46,574 bases of DNA, taken from Bacillota bacterium (GTDB lineage Bacteria > Bacillota > Sulfobacillia > Sulfobacillales > JAIMBI01). The position numbers and the translations under genes are program-made. The notes beneath the pieces were generated by a model. That model was not told the origin of the DNA. It saw nothing but the letters and a program-made list of their open reading frames with translations, and did no database searches. The DNA lies in contig JAJZYZ010000014.1 of assembly GCA_021797815.1 (NCBI GenBank), positions 1-46,574 on the forward strand, written 5' to 3'. Shown in pieces: positions 1 through 8,002 of the stretch (position 1 is its first letter; each line of letters opens with the position of its first letter).

Positions 1-98
1 GTCTCGCGCCATAACCGCGCCCGTGCGCGCGGCGTGTCAAGTGTGTGCCCGGCTCCGGCCAGGTCCACCATACGGTAGGGGACCTGAAGGCGTTCTAG
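1..98 (-). pseudogene. 3' fragment of the S9-type peptidase gene, cut off by the IS
   Basis: Read on the minus strand from the IS junction, this stretch is open to the window edge and encodes LERLQVPYRMVDLAGAGH followed by about 15 more residues. This matches the end of an S9 prolyl-oligopeptidase-type catalytic domain, where the last catalytic residue is the His of a G-x-G-H segment. It is the direct continuation of the open frame that ends inside the IS at 1898. Removing the IS and one CTAG copy restores an uninterrupted frame (ASA-LERLQ). The gene continues beyond position 1, so its true C-terminus is not visible. The fragment has no start codon or promoter of its own and is probably not expressed. 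Confidence 0.8.
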
Positions 99-109
99 GG
101 ATCCTGTGA
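95..109. repeat. Left end of IS: CTAG target duplication plus 11-bp inverted repeat
   Basis: Positions 95-98 are CTAG, and 99-109 (GGATCCTGTGA) are the perfect inverse of 1898-1908. CTAG recurs at 1909-1912. Because the interrupted gene needs only one CTAG to stay in frame, CTAG is the duplicated target rather than part of the IS. Confidence 0.88.
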
Positions 110-1908
110 AAAACCCTCACCGAATGGCATGAGACCGCAGATTGCGGGACAATTGGATCAATCTGGATCTCGGAGGGATTGCCTTGCTGGGCCATCGACC
201 ATCCCAAACCTCGTTCGCCGATACGGATGAGTGGTACAAACGGATTCCGGCCCGCTCGGTGTGGGCCCAGATGCGGGCCTGGACGGCGGCGCACCTCCAC
301 GACGCGGACTTTGCCCACTGGTACGCGGAGACGGGGCGCCCGTCAATTCCGCCGTCTCTCATCGTGCCGCTCCTCATCCTGGCCTTGCGCCAAGGGTGGT
401 CGGATCAGGAGGCGGTGGACGCCGCCTTCTATGATGACCGGGTCAAGTTCGCGTTGGGACTCAGCCGGAGCCCGGAGATCACCCTGGACCGGTCGACCCT
501 GTGCAAGTATCGGGGGCGGTTGCTGGCGGTGGACGCCGACCGGCTGTTGTTGCGGCAGACGCTGACGGTGGCGGCCGAGGCGGGGCTGCTGGGGGCGGAG
601 GAAGATTTAGTCGATAGCTTCATGGTGGCGGGGGCCGCGGCGCGGCAAGGGACGCTGACCCTGATCCGCCGGGCCGTGGCGGCGGTATTGCGGCAGGGGG
701 CGGCGGACGGGATCCCGGCGCCGCCCCTCGAGCGGACAGACTACGCAGAGCGGCGCCGGCCCGCCATCCCCTGGGCCGACCCGGCGGCCCGGCAGGCGCT
801 CTTACAGGAACTGGTGACCGATGGCCGGACCTGTGGGGCGTGGTACACCGGGGCGCGGGCGGGATCCGAGAGTCTGCAGCAAGCAGTCCAGCTCCTGGCA
901 ACGGTGACGGAACAGGACATTGAGCCCGACCCGAACGGGGGCGTACGGATCGCCCAGCGGGTGGCGGCGGACCGGGTGATCTCGACCGTGGATCCGGCCA
1001 TGCGGCATGGCCGCAAGACGACGGCCACCAAGGTGGATGGCTACAAAAGCCATCAGCTCACGCAGAGCACGCCCCCCGCTCAGGGCGCCCGCCTGGTGAC
1101 GGCGGTGCTCGTCAGCCCGGCGAATGTCGCCGATGGGGACAGGCTGGCCGCCTTGGTGACCGAACGGGGGGCCCTGACCGGTCAAGTCCCCAGGCAAGTG
1201 ATGGGCGATACGGCCTATGGGCCAACGACCGTGCAGGCGGCGGTGACCGCCGTGGCCCCGACCACGACCGTGGTCGCCCCAGTCCCGCCCACCAACAACC
1301 ACGGCGGGTTGTTTCCCAAGACCGCCTTCTTGGTCGATTGCACCGCGGAGACGGTGACCTGTCCCCACGGCGTCCTGGTGGCCTACACCGCGGTACGCCC
1401 CCGGCAGGATGGGCGGCGGGTGGTCCGCTGGGCGGCGGTCACCTGCCAGGCCTGTCCCCTCCGCGCGCAGTGCGTGGCGGGCCCACGGCCGCGGAGTCTC
1501 AGTATTCGGGCCGATGAAGCGGTCATTCAGGCCGCTCGTCAGCAACAGGCCACGCCCGAATGGCAAGCCCGCTATCGCCGGCGAAGCCATGTGGAACATG
1601 TCCAGGCCCAACAAAGTCGGCACGGCGGTCGCCAGGGACGATACTGGGGCGAGCGGAAAACCCTCTGGCAAGAGCGCCTGGTGGCGGTGGCCTACAATAT
1701 CATGGAGTTGGCCCGCGTGGCGGCGCTGCCCAGGCCCGAGCCCGGACCGGGGGCGGTGGCGTGTGCCTAAATGACCGGCTGGGACGCCCCACAGCCTCTC
1801 ACGTTGCGCGATATCCCCTCGCTGGGCCCGATGATCCGGTGGTCTATCCGCACAGGGACCCGTGAGGCGGGGGATCGCCCCACCAGACAGTCCTAAATCA
1901 CAGGATCC
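99..1908 (+). mobile_element. Insertion sequence, IS1182-like, 1810 bp
   Basis: The element is bounded by perfect 11-bp terminal inverted repeats (99-109 and 1898-1908) and flanked by 4-bp CTAG direct repeats. It carries one transposase gene reading left to right. It lies in the 3' part of a minus-strand S9 peptidase gene and the interrupted frame can be rejoined exactly, so the ends are well defined. The intact ends, target duplication and open transposase frame suggest a recent insertion of an element that may still be active. Family placement rests on the transposase; I could not run an ISfinder comparison. Confidence 0.88.
142..1770 (+). CDS. IS1182-family-like DDE transposase
   Basis: This 542-residue protein has the layout of IS1182-type transposases. 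The N-terminal DUF772-like part (about residues 45-130) includes RPSIPPSLIVPLLILALRQG. A DDE catalytic core follows; likely acidic residues are D158 (LVDSFM), D356 (MGDTAYG) and E485 (HVEHVQ). Between the second and third lies a cysteine cluster (VTCPHG, then CQACPLRAQC), as in the zinc-ribbon insert of this group. The start is TTG at 142, the first start after an in-frame stop at 130; no convincing ribosome-binding site is visible, which is common for transposases. The frame is intact. The long opposite-strand frame inside it (802-1671) is a GC-driven shadow. Confidence 0.88.
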   Translation: MRDNWINLDLGGIALLGHRPSQTSFADTDEWYKRIPARSVWAQMRAWTAAHLHDADFAHWYAETGRPSIPPSLIVPLLILALRQGWSDQEAVDAAFYDDRVKFALGLSRSPEITLDRSTLCKYRGRLLAVDADRLLLRQTLTVAAEAGLLGAEEDLVDSFMVAGAAARQGTLTLIRRAVAAVLRQGAADGIPAPPLERTDYAERRRPAIPWADPAARQALLQELVTDGRTCGAWYTGARAGSESLQQAVQLLATVTEQDIEPDPNGGVRIAQRVAADRVISTVDPAMRHGRKTTATKVDGYKSHQLTQSTPPAQGARLVTAVLVSPANVADGDRLAALVTERGALTGQVPRQVMGDTAYGPTTVQAAVTAVAPTTTVVAPVPPTNNHGGLFPKTAFLVDCTAETVTCPHGVLVAYTAVRPRQDGRRVVRWAAVTCQACPLRAQCVAGPRPRSLSIRADEAVIQAARQQQATPEWQARYRRRSHVEHVQAQQSRHGGRQGRYWGERKTLWQERLVAVAYNIMELARVAALPRPEPGPGAVACA

Positions 1909-1912
1909 CTAG
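1898..1912. repeat. Right end of IS: 11-bp inverted repeat plus CTAG target duplication
   Basis: TCACAGGATCC (1898-1908) is the reverse complement of the left end and is followed by CTAG (1909-1912). The minus-strand peptidase frame runs into this end and meets a TGA formed by the IS terminus (1898-1900), so the truncated protein ends with the IS-encoded residues GIL. Confidence 0.88.
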
Positions 1913-3688
1913 GGCGCTTGCGAACTGGTGTGCCTCCGATGCGGGGAAGAGCTCGTCGCGCTCGCCGGCGACGAGCAGTGTTGGCGTCCGCACATGGCCG
2001 GCGTGGGCAAGCGGAGAGCGGCCGATGGCGAGCTCCATGTGCTGCCAGGGTGGACCCCCGATAAGAGCCTCGAACCAAGCGCGGCCGCTGCCGGCGGTTG
2101 TGCCGTAGAGGCTGAACCAGTTGACGGCGGGCGCCCCCATCACGGCGGCTTTAAAGCGATCGGTCTGGGTGATGGCCCAGGCGGCGAGAAAGCCGCCATA
2201 CCCATAGCCCACAATCGCAAGGCGCTTCGGATCCGCCAGCGCCGCCGCCAGATGTTCGTCCAGCACCGCCATCAGGTCCTGAAAATCACCGCCGCCGGGA
2301 TCGCCCACGACCCCTTCGCTGAACGCCGTACCATAGCTGGTGCTGCCGCGAGGGTTCGCCATCAGCACCAGATATCCGCGCGCGGCCAGAAGTTGCGCAC
2401 CTGCATGAAAAGCGGGACCGAAGCCACCGCCGGGTCCTCCATGAAGGAGGAGGACGGTGGGGTGAGGCGCCTCCTGGTGCGGGCGCACGCGAAAGCCGCT
2501 CACAGCGTAACGCCCCCCGCTGATGGTGAACGGTTCCGGCTCGATCACCGGTCGGCTTTGCTGACGGCCTGCGTGAAGATGGGTGCAGAGTTCGGTCCGG
2601 TCTTGCCAGCGGTATACATCGGGGGGCTCGGCAGGCGTGGCGCCCACGACCCACACACCGCCGTCGAACACGGCTAGATCCAGCACGGTAGGCGGAAGGC
2701 CCGGCAGTGCCTCGGGACGGTGGGTGAAATCCCGGAACCGGTACACGTCGGACCGGCCCTGGTTGGCCACGATGGCGTAGAGCGTTCCGTCGGACCCAAA
2801 CTGCAGTGGGTGCACGTCCAGCGACCCCGGGCTGCCGGGCAGCGACAGGCCCACGGGGCGCTCCCAGTGCGCGGTCACATCCACAACGCCACGGCGCCCG
2901 CCGAGCGCCATCCGATACAAATGGGGCTCGCGGGCGATAGGATGGTCCCCTTTGGGCACACCGGTAAAGACGAGCCCATCCCCCGCGGGCGGGACGGCGA
3001 TGGAACCGATGTGTCCGCTAAAGCCCTCAAGCAAGGTCGGCGCGGCGTCCGGCCGCAGGATCTGCAACACTTCTATCGGCCCGGCCGGGTCAAACGTGGA
3101 GGCGGCCACCACCAGGCTGCCGTCGGGAAGCCATGTTGGAAGACGATAAGAAATAGGGAAGCCGGGAGAGCCGGAAGCGGCGGCAAGTTCATGCGAGGTG
3201 CCGCCATCAACACTCAACAACAGCACCGATCCCCGGGATGTTGATCCGGCCGCGACGGCGAGGTGCTCGCTGTCAGGGGCCCAGGCCAGGTCGTGCACCC
3301 GGAACGGGGGCAGCGGAATCGCCGCCGCGACGGTGTCAGATGCGGCGTTGTCTAAACCTGTCACACGCAGGTAATCGCGGCGGAGGTCTCGATGGACGTA
3401 CACGAGCCGGCGCCCATCGGGCGAAAGCCGCCCGAGAATGTCGTGAGGCCCTCGAGTTAGGGGAGACAGGCCACCGGGGGTGAGACGGGCGATCCACTGC
3501 TCCAGGCGATTGTGGACCAGGTCCGGATGACGGAAGCCGGCTACCAGAGTGGACCCGTCCCGGCTGACCTGGAGCCCCCCGGGCACGGTCCAGTCGACGA
3601 CGGCCGCCGGCGTCCATCCCCCGAAGCTCCGGCTGCCGTCGTGGCCGGCGGCCTCTCGATCCTCTCGCTCTCCGTGTCCTGCCTTCAT
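1898..3688 (-). pseudogene. S9-family (acylaminoacyl-peptidase-like) protein, interrupted by IS and lacking the catalytic Ser
   Basis: About 596 residues remain. The N-terminal two thirds (to about residue 390) resembles the WD40-like beta-propeller of S9 peptidases. The rest is the alpha/beta-hydrolase domain, with the oxyanion-loop segment LLLHGGPGGGFG, the strand motif NPRGSTSYG and the acid segment AGERDELFP. The nucleophile elbow, normally G-x-S-x-G-G, reads VGYGYGGF: the Ser position (residue 496, codon GGG at 2201-2203) is Gly. The protein therefore probably lacked peptidase activity before the IS removed the His-containing tail. ATG at 3688 is preferred over GTG at 3697 because GGTGG lies about 5 nt upstream. 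It is likely cytoplasmic, with no signal peptide. The final residues come from the IS end. Confidence 0.85.
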
Positions 3689-4413
3689 GGTCGCCACCTG
3701 TCCCCATCCATTCGTGAACGTGGCGCGTTAAGTCTCGATGACTTCGGGACCGGGTGCCCGAGTTCCTGTGCACCTGACGGCCCGGGGTTTCGCCCGTCCG
3801 GCACCGTCGAGCTTCGGGCGCAAGACCGCAGGAAGCACGGGGCCTCTGTCCGTCGAATACGATCTCTCCGTGGGGTGCTTGTCAGACCGCTGGGGAAAGC
3901 GGGCGCGGCCCTCGGCATTGAGGCAGCGGCCGGCCGCGAGGTCCGCGTGGCTCCCATGCGCCTGGCAGGCCAGACCGCCGTCCCCGTCGCCCTGGCCAGC
4001 GGGGGACAGATCGGCCTCGTCGTGCGGACGCCGCCGGATGGGCCACCCACCATGCTGTCGGCGTCTCTTTCTATCCCGGCCTCCGTCGAATCGAGCAGCC
4101 TTCAGCATGCCGGATTCCGTCGGGGCGCAGACACTGGAAGAAGGTGTACACTGCCTTCTTGTAGTCGCGGTCAGGGTGGGCGCCGAAACGGCGAGAGAAA
4201 GGGCGAGTTGACCCAGTCCCTCACGCAATCGTCGTGGCATCAGTGGGGACGGCCGTCCCGTCGGGTGTGGCGCTGTGGGGGAAAACGACCTCACCACGAC
4301 GCCATCGGCCCGCTAACTCCAGTGGATCACATGGATCCCGGCGGCCGGTTCGCCGATCCGACACACGCATCGCGGCACAACGTTAGAATCACGGGCCGGC
4401 CGCGCGCCGGCGG
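3689..4413. other. No recognisable gene; possible degraded coding DNA
   Basis: Several overlapping open frames exist on both strands, but none has a ribosome-binding site or recognisable protein motif. A minus-strand stretch at about 4080-4200 reads RFGAHPDRDYKKAVYTFFQC, which looks more protein-like than its surroundings and could be a relic; I cannot assign it. The region separates the interrupted peptidase from the strong rplM promoter. Confidence 0.5.
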
Positions 4414-4442
4414 TTGACGCGGACAGGTCCGATAGCTAATAT
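4414..4442 (+). promoter_or_regulatory. Promoter of the rplM-rpsI operon
   Basis: TTGACG (4414-4419), a 17-bp spacer and TATAAT-like TAATAT (4437-4442) form a near-consensus vegetative promoter. Transcription would begin at about 4449, giving a leader of about 57 nt before the rplM start. Confidence 0.8.
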
Positions 4443-4448
4443 AGGTGT

Positions 4449-4505
4449 GCTCGCCAGTTGGCGCTTTGTGCCGACGGCGCATTTTTTGGGAGGGAGTCGA
4501 CCTTC
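4449..4505 (+). promoter_or_regulatory. L13-type ribosomal protein leader with terminator-like hairpin
   Basis: The leader holds a small hairpin (CGCC-AGTT-GGCG, 4452-4463) and then a second (TGTGCC-GAC-GGCGCA, 4467-4481) followed directly by six T residues (4482-4487). The ribosome-binding site GGGAGGGAG (4488-4496) begins right after the T run. Position and size fit the L13 autoregulatory leader known in Bacillota, where ribosomal protein binding controls the operon. Here the second hairpin looks able to stop transcription. Ligand and mechanism are inferred. Confidence 0.6.
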
Positions 4506-4937
4506 GTGTCCACGTTCATGGCGCGTCGCCAAGACGTCGTCCGCAAGTGGTGGGTAATCGATGCCGGAGGCAAGCCTCTTGGCCGCGTGGCCGTTGCTGC
4601 GGCCGTGCTCCTTCGTGGGAAGCACAAGCCCATCTACACTCCGCATGTAGATACCGGTGACCACGTGATCATCATTAACGCGGCCAAAACGGTGCTGACC
4701 GGACGCAAGCTCGACCAGAAGATTTACTTTCACCATTCCGGGTACCCGGGGGGCCTTCGACGGGTGGTATACCGGCGTCTCATGAGTGAGCGTCCGGACT
4801 TTGCCGTGGAGAGGGCGATTCGCGGAATGCTTCCGAAGACCAAACTTGGTCGGGAGATGTTCCGGAAGCTCCGTGTTTACCGAGGGCCCGAGCATCCGCA
4901 CGCCGGGCAGCTGCCCGACATCTGGGAGGTCAAGTAG
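4506..4937 (+). CDS. rplM: 50S ribosomal protein L13
   Basis: The 143-residue protein is full length for bacterial L13, a large-subunit protein that binds 23S rRNA early in assembly. Recognisable segments are [15 protein letters not shown] near the N-terminus, the [11 protein letters not shown] core and the C-terminal [16 protein letters not shown]. The start is GTG at 4506: GGGAGGGAG ends 9 nt upstream, and [15 protein letters not shown] matches the usual L13 N-terminus. An open frame reaching up to 4458 overlaps the leader and is not used. The stop overlaps the rpsI start by one base, indicating translational coupling. Expression is probably set by the leader just upstream. Confidence 0.97.
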   Translation: MSTFMARRQDVVRKWWVIDAGGKPLGRVAVAAAVLLRGKHKPIYTPHVDTGDHVIIINAAKTVLTGRKLDQKIYFHHSGYPGGLRRVVYRRLMSERPDFAVERAIRGMLPKTKLGREMFRKLRVYRGPEHPHAGQLPDIWEVK

Positions 4938-5332
4938 TGGCGACCGCACTGCAGTTTTGGGGAACCGGCCGCCGGAAGAGGGCCATCGCCAGAGTCCGGG
5001 TCATGCCCGGCAGTGGCGAGATCCGTATCAATCGACGCCGTTTCGACGACTATTTCCAGTTGGCGCAGCATCGCATGGTAGTGGTGGAACCGCTGAAGGC
5101 GGTCAAGGGCGAGAGCCGCTACGATGTCATCGCCACCGTCCAGGGTGGCGGTGTGTCGGGCCAGGCGGGTGCGGTGCGGCACGGGATAGCCCGGGCCCTG
5201 GTCAGGATGGACCACAACTTCCGGCCGACCCTGAAGAAGTCAGGTTATTTGACCCGCGACCCGCGGGTGAAGGAGCGGCGGAAGTACGGACTCAAGAAAG
5301 CCCGCAAGCGTCCGCAATTTTCCAAGCGTTAG
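4937..5332 (+). CDS. rpsI: 30S ribosomal protein S9
   Basis: The 131-residue protein matches bacterial S9: an N-terminal [15 protein letters not shown] segment, an internal glycine-rich [19 protein letters not shown] segment and the basic tail ending in FSKR, which in the family reaches toward P-site tRNA. It starts with GTG at 4937, sharing one base with the rplM stop codon. The GGGAGG in the end of rplM (about 4924-4929) serves as its ribosome-binding site. A strong intrinsic terminator follows 8 nt after the stop, so rplM and rpsI form a complete two-gene operon. Confidence 0.97.
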   Translation: MATALQFWGTGRRKRAIARVRVMPGSGEIRINRRRFDDYFQLAQHRMVVVEPLKAVKGESRYDVIATVQGGGVSGQAGAVRHGIARALVRMDHNFRPTLKKSGYLTRDPRVKERRKYGLKKARKRPQFSKR

Positions 5333-5340
5333 TCCGAGAG

Positions 5341-5368
5341 CGGCCGCCGGAAGGCGGCCGTTTCGTTT
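5341..5368 (+). terminator. Intrinsic terminator of rplM-rpsI
   Basis: CGGCCGCC (5341-5348), loop GGAA and GGCGGCCG (5353-5360) form an 8-bp GC-only stem followed by TTTCGTTT. Confidence 0.9.
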
Positions 5369-5786
5369 ATATGCTGAGCATCCGCCGTCTGGCGCGGTTT
5401 TGATTCCGCGCAGGGCGTGGGGCCGCCGTCGTCGTGGGAGAGTGGGGCCGGACGTGGATCCGGCCGCCGGGTGCTATTTCGGTTGGGGGCTTGGCCGCGG
5501 TTTCGGCCGCTCGTGTCCCGACAGCCATGACCTCGTCCAGTCTGAGAGCCTCCCGCTGGCGCCGGCCCCGTCCGCCCGGGCGATGTCCACCACAACTCCG
5601 AGCCAGGAAGGGTCGAGCCGACGGGTCGTAGTTGAGGGAGACCGCGTGTGGTAGCCGCGCAGAGCGCTGGAGTGGAGGGGATGTGCCGGGCGTGAGCCCC
5701 GGCGCGGCGGAAGCGCTTGCCGGCCAGGCGGCTCGAGTTCACGCCCGCGCGGGGCTTGCCTCCCGATAGCTGGAAGACGCCCGCGG
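5369..5786. other. Intergenic region without a recognised gene
   Basis: About 420 bp between the rpsI terminator and the arginase promoter region. Short open frames occur on both strands but none has a ribosome-binding site plus a recognisable product. The notable structure is a 9-bp inverted repeat at 5687-5747, listed separately. Confidence 0.5.
5687..5747. repeat. 9-bp inverted repeat with structured interior
   Basis: CGGGCGTGA (5687-5695) and TCACGCCCG (5739-5747) are perfect inverted repeats 43 nt apart. The interior contains further self-complementary words (AAGCGCTT, GCCGGC). It lies about 40 bp upstream of the likely arginase -10 box. It could be a cruciform, a small structured RNA or a regulatory site; the function is unknown. 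Confidence 0.5.
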
Positions 5787-5792
5787 TATAAT
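5787..5792 (+). promoter_or_regulatory. Putative -10 box for rocF
   Basis: A perfect TATAAT (5787-5792) lies 24 nt before the arginase start. No good -35 box sits at 16-18 bp spacing, so the site may need an activator. The transcript leader would be only about 12 nt. Confidence 0.45.
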
Positions 5793-5810
5793 AGCCACCG
5801 GGGTGTACAG

Positions 5811-6710
5811 GTGACCAACAAGCACATCACCATTATCGGGGTGCCGCTGGATTACGGGGCCGATCGGCGGGGCGTGGACATGGGACCGAGTGCCATTCGA
5901 TACGCGGGTCTCCACGAACGCCTGCGTCGCGTCGGACACGAGGTGACCGACGTGGGGAATCTGCCGGTCCCCGTGCCCGAAAGCCGGCCGCCGGCTGACA
6001 CGCATCTCAAGTACCTGAGCGAGATCGTCAAGGTCACGCGGATTCTTGCGCGCAGCGTGGAGCGCGCTCTTTTGGAGGGGTCTCTTCCTCTCGTGCTGGG
6101 CGGCGATCACGCGCTGGCGATGGGCTCCATCGCGGGACTCACCCGCGTTCACAAGAATCCCGGCATTATATGGTTTGACGCCCATGGGGACTTTAACACG
6201 GACCAGTCTACCCCCTCGGGCAACATCCACGGGATGCCGGCCGCCGTCGCGACCGGGCTGGGCCACGCGGCACTGCTTGCGCCGTTCAAGGGCGCTTTTG
6301 CGCGTCCTGATCGACTCGTGTACGTAGGCACGCGCATCCTTGACCCCGAGGAGGCGGAGCTTATGCGCCGTCAGCGCGTGACCGTCTTCTCGATGTACGA
6401 CATCGACAAGCTTGGGATGCGAGAAGTCATGAGCCAGGCCATCCATGTGGCGACCGGCGGTACCGATGCGCTTCACGTTTCGTTTGACATAGACGCCGTC
6501 GACCCCGTCTACGCACCCGGATCCGGTACACCGTATGCGGGCGGCCTTACGGTGCGCGAGGCTCATCTGGCCCTGGAACTGGTAGCCGAGTCTGGCCTTA
6601 TGACCTCGTTTGACATGGCGGAGGTTAACCCGATTTTCGACGAACATAACCGGACCGGCATCCTGGCGGCCGATCTCATCGCGTCGGCGCTCGGCCAGCG
6701 CATTTACTGA
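5811..6710 (+). CDS. rocF: Arginase
   Basis: Arginase hydrolyses L-arginine to L-ornithine and urea using a two-Mn(II) centre in the cytoplasm. The 299-residue length is typical of bacillar arginases. All metal-binding motifs are present: GGDH (97-100), DAHGDFNT (D123, H125, D127) and SFDIDAVDP (D226, D228, D231). The C-terminal FDMAEVNP segment and the GTPYAGGLT loop favour arginase over agmatinase, where the loop differs. GTG at 5811 is chosen because GGGGTG lies just upstream. It is followed by an M20 amidohydrolase gene about 140 bp later on the same strand; both act on amino-acid-derived C-N bonds, but a shared operon is only an inference. Confidence 0.93.
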   Translation: MTNKHITIIGVPLDYGADRRGVDMGPSAIRYAGLHERLRRVGHEVTDVGNLPVPVPESRPPADTHLKYLSEIVKVTRILARSVERALLEGSLPLVLGGDHALAMGSIAGLTRVHKNPGIIWFDAHGDFNTDQSTPSGNIHGMPAAVATGLGHAALLAPFKGAFARPDRLVYVGTRILDPEEAELMRRQRVTVFSMYDIDKLGMREVMSQAIHVATGGTDALHVSFDIDAVDPVYAPGSGTPYAGGLTVREAHLALELVAESGLMTSFDMAEVNPIFDEHNRTGILAADLIASALGQRIY

Positions 6711-6853
6711 CCGTTCGCGCTCACACCCGCCGGATGCTCGGCGGGATGTTGCTGTTGATCGTCTCGAGCGAGTGCGGGCGAACGTCCGTGAGCAGCGAGG
6801 GAACCACCGTGGAACGCAGCAATCCCAAACAGGGCTTACAGAAGGGAAGCGGC

Positions 6854-8002
6854 ATGGACATCAATCCCCAGTACATAACCTGGCGGCGAGACCTGCATCA
6901 GATTCCGGAGCTGGCTTTTGAAGAGTTTGAAACCGCCGACTACCTCGAGCGGGAACTTCTCCGTCTGGGGCTGAGTCCCGTGCGCCTCGGCAAGACCGGC
7001 CTGATGGCGGACATCGCCGGTCGCGCAAGTGGTCCCACGGTCGCGCTCCGCGCCGACATGGACGGCCTGCCTCTGGTCGAGGATTCGGGCGAGCCGTTTT
7101 CGTCCCGCCATGAAGGCGTGATGCACGCCTGCGGGCACGACATGCATATGACCATCCTGCTTGGCGCCATTGAAGGGCTCCTGGCGCGGCGGGATTTTCC
7201 CGGACAGGTTCGGATCATGTTTCAGCCCTCCGAGGAACGCCCGCCTGGCGGTGCCCCGGACCTCATCGCTCGGGGAGTGCTGGAAGGCGTCGATGTCGTG
7301 CTCGGCCTGCATGTGTGGTCAGGGTTTCCCGTAGGAACGGTTGGGATCCGCCACGGCACCATGATGGCTAACTCCGACCGCTTCCGGATCCGCATTCATG
7401 GGCGGGGTGGGCATGGATCTGAGCCAGACACCGCCAAAGACGCCGTGCTGATTGCAAGTCAGATCGTCGTCAATCTGCAGACGATCGTGAGCCGTCGGGT
7501 GAGTCCGATGGAGGCCGCGGTCGTGACGGCCGGCACCATCCGGGGCGGGGTCACGTTCAATATCATCGCCGAGGACGCCGAAGTCACCGGCACTGTCCGC
7601 ACGCTTAATCATGGCACCCAGGCCCTGGTCGAGGAGGAAATCCGTGTGGTGGCGGAAAATACCGCCCGCATGCACGGCGCCACTGCCGAACTTGAGTATA
7701 TGTACGGCTACCCGGCCGTCATCAATCACGGGCCGGTTGTAGACGCCTGGCGCGCGGCCGTGGGACGGGACGCGCACTTCATCGAGCCCTCCCCGTCGAT
7801 GGGCGGAGAGGACTTTGCGTACTACTTGAAAGAGCGCCCGGGCGCCTTTGCTTTCTTGGGCGCGGCGCCGGACACCGAGGTGTTTCCGCACCACTCGCCG
7901 CACTTTCGTGTCAGCGAGGAGGCACTGCCGATCGGGGTCATGCTCCTCGAACGAGGGGCGCGGCACTTTCTGCAGCACCCGGAACAGGCGACGGCGCGCT
8001 GA
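6854..8002 (+). CDS. M20-family metal-dependent amidohydrolase (N-acyl-amino-acid hydrolase type)
   Basis: The 382-residue protein belongs to the M20D amidohydrolases (hippurate hydrolase, N-acetyl-diaminopimelate deacetylase, IAA-amino-acid hydrolase), which release an amino acid from an N-acyl derivative. Visible landmarks are the N-terminal RRDLHQIPELAFEE, ALRADMDGLP, the Cys/His metal site HACGHDMH, the QPSEERPPGGA segment with its catalytic-site Glu, GLHVW and the C-terminal SMGGEDFAYY. The dimerisation lid domain lies in the middle. ATG at 6854 is chosen because GAAGGGAAG lies just upstream and the family N-terminus aligns there; the frame is open further upstream to 6734. Substrate cannot be told from sequence. 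Its last 65 bases overlap the convergent pcp gene. Confidence 0.88.
   Translation: MDINPQYITWRRDLHQIPELAFEEFETADYLERELLRLGLSPVRLGKTGLMADIAGRASGPTVALRADMDGLPLVEDSGEPFSSRHEGVMHACGHDMHMTILLGAIEGLLARRDFPGQVRIMFQPSEERPPGGAPDLIARGVLEGVDVVLGLHVWSGFPVGTVGIRHGTMMANSDRFRIRIHGRGGHGSEPDTAKDAVLIASQIVVNLQTIVSRRVSPMEAAVVTAGTIRGGVTFNIIAEDAEVTGTVRTLNHGTQALVEEEIRVVAENTARMHGATAELEYMYGYPAVINHGPVVDAWRAAVGRDAHFIEPSPSMGGEDFAYYLKERPGAFAFLGAAPDTEVFPHHSPHFRVSEEALPIGVMLLERGARHFLQHPEQATAR

Noticed and set aside
802-1671. Long open frame on the minus strand inside the transposase gene
   Set aside because: It is the reverse-strand shadow of a GC-rich coding sequence, has no ribosome-binding site and no family motif.
3512-4417. 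301-codon plus-strand frame upstream of rplM
   Set aside because: It overlaps the S9 pseudogene start, has low-complexity composition and no known motif; high GC readily makes such frames.
6734-6853. N-terminal extension of the M20 amidohydrolase with a hydrophobic start resembling a lipobox
   Set aside because: The family is cytoplasmic, the best ribosome-binding site precedes the ATG at 6854, and homologues begin there.
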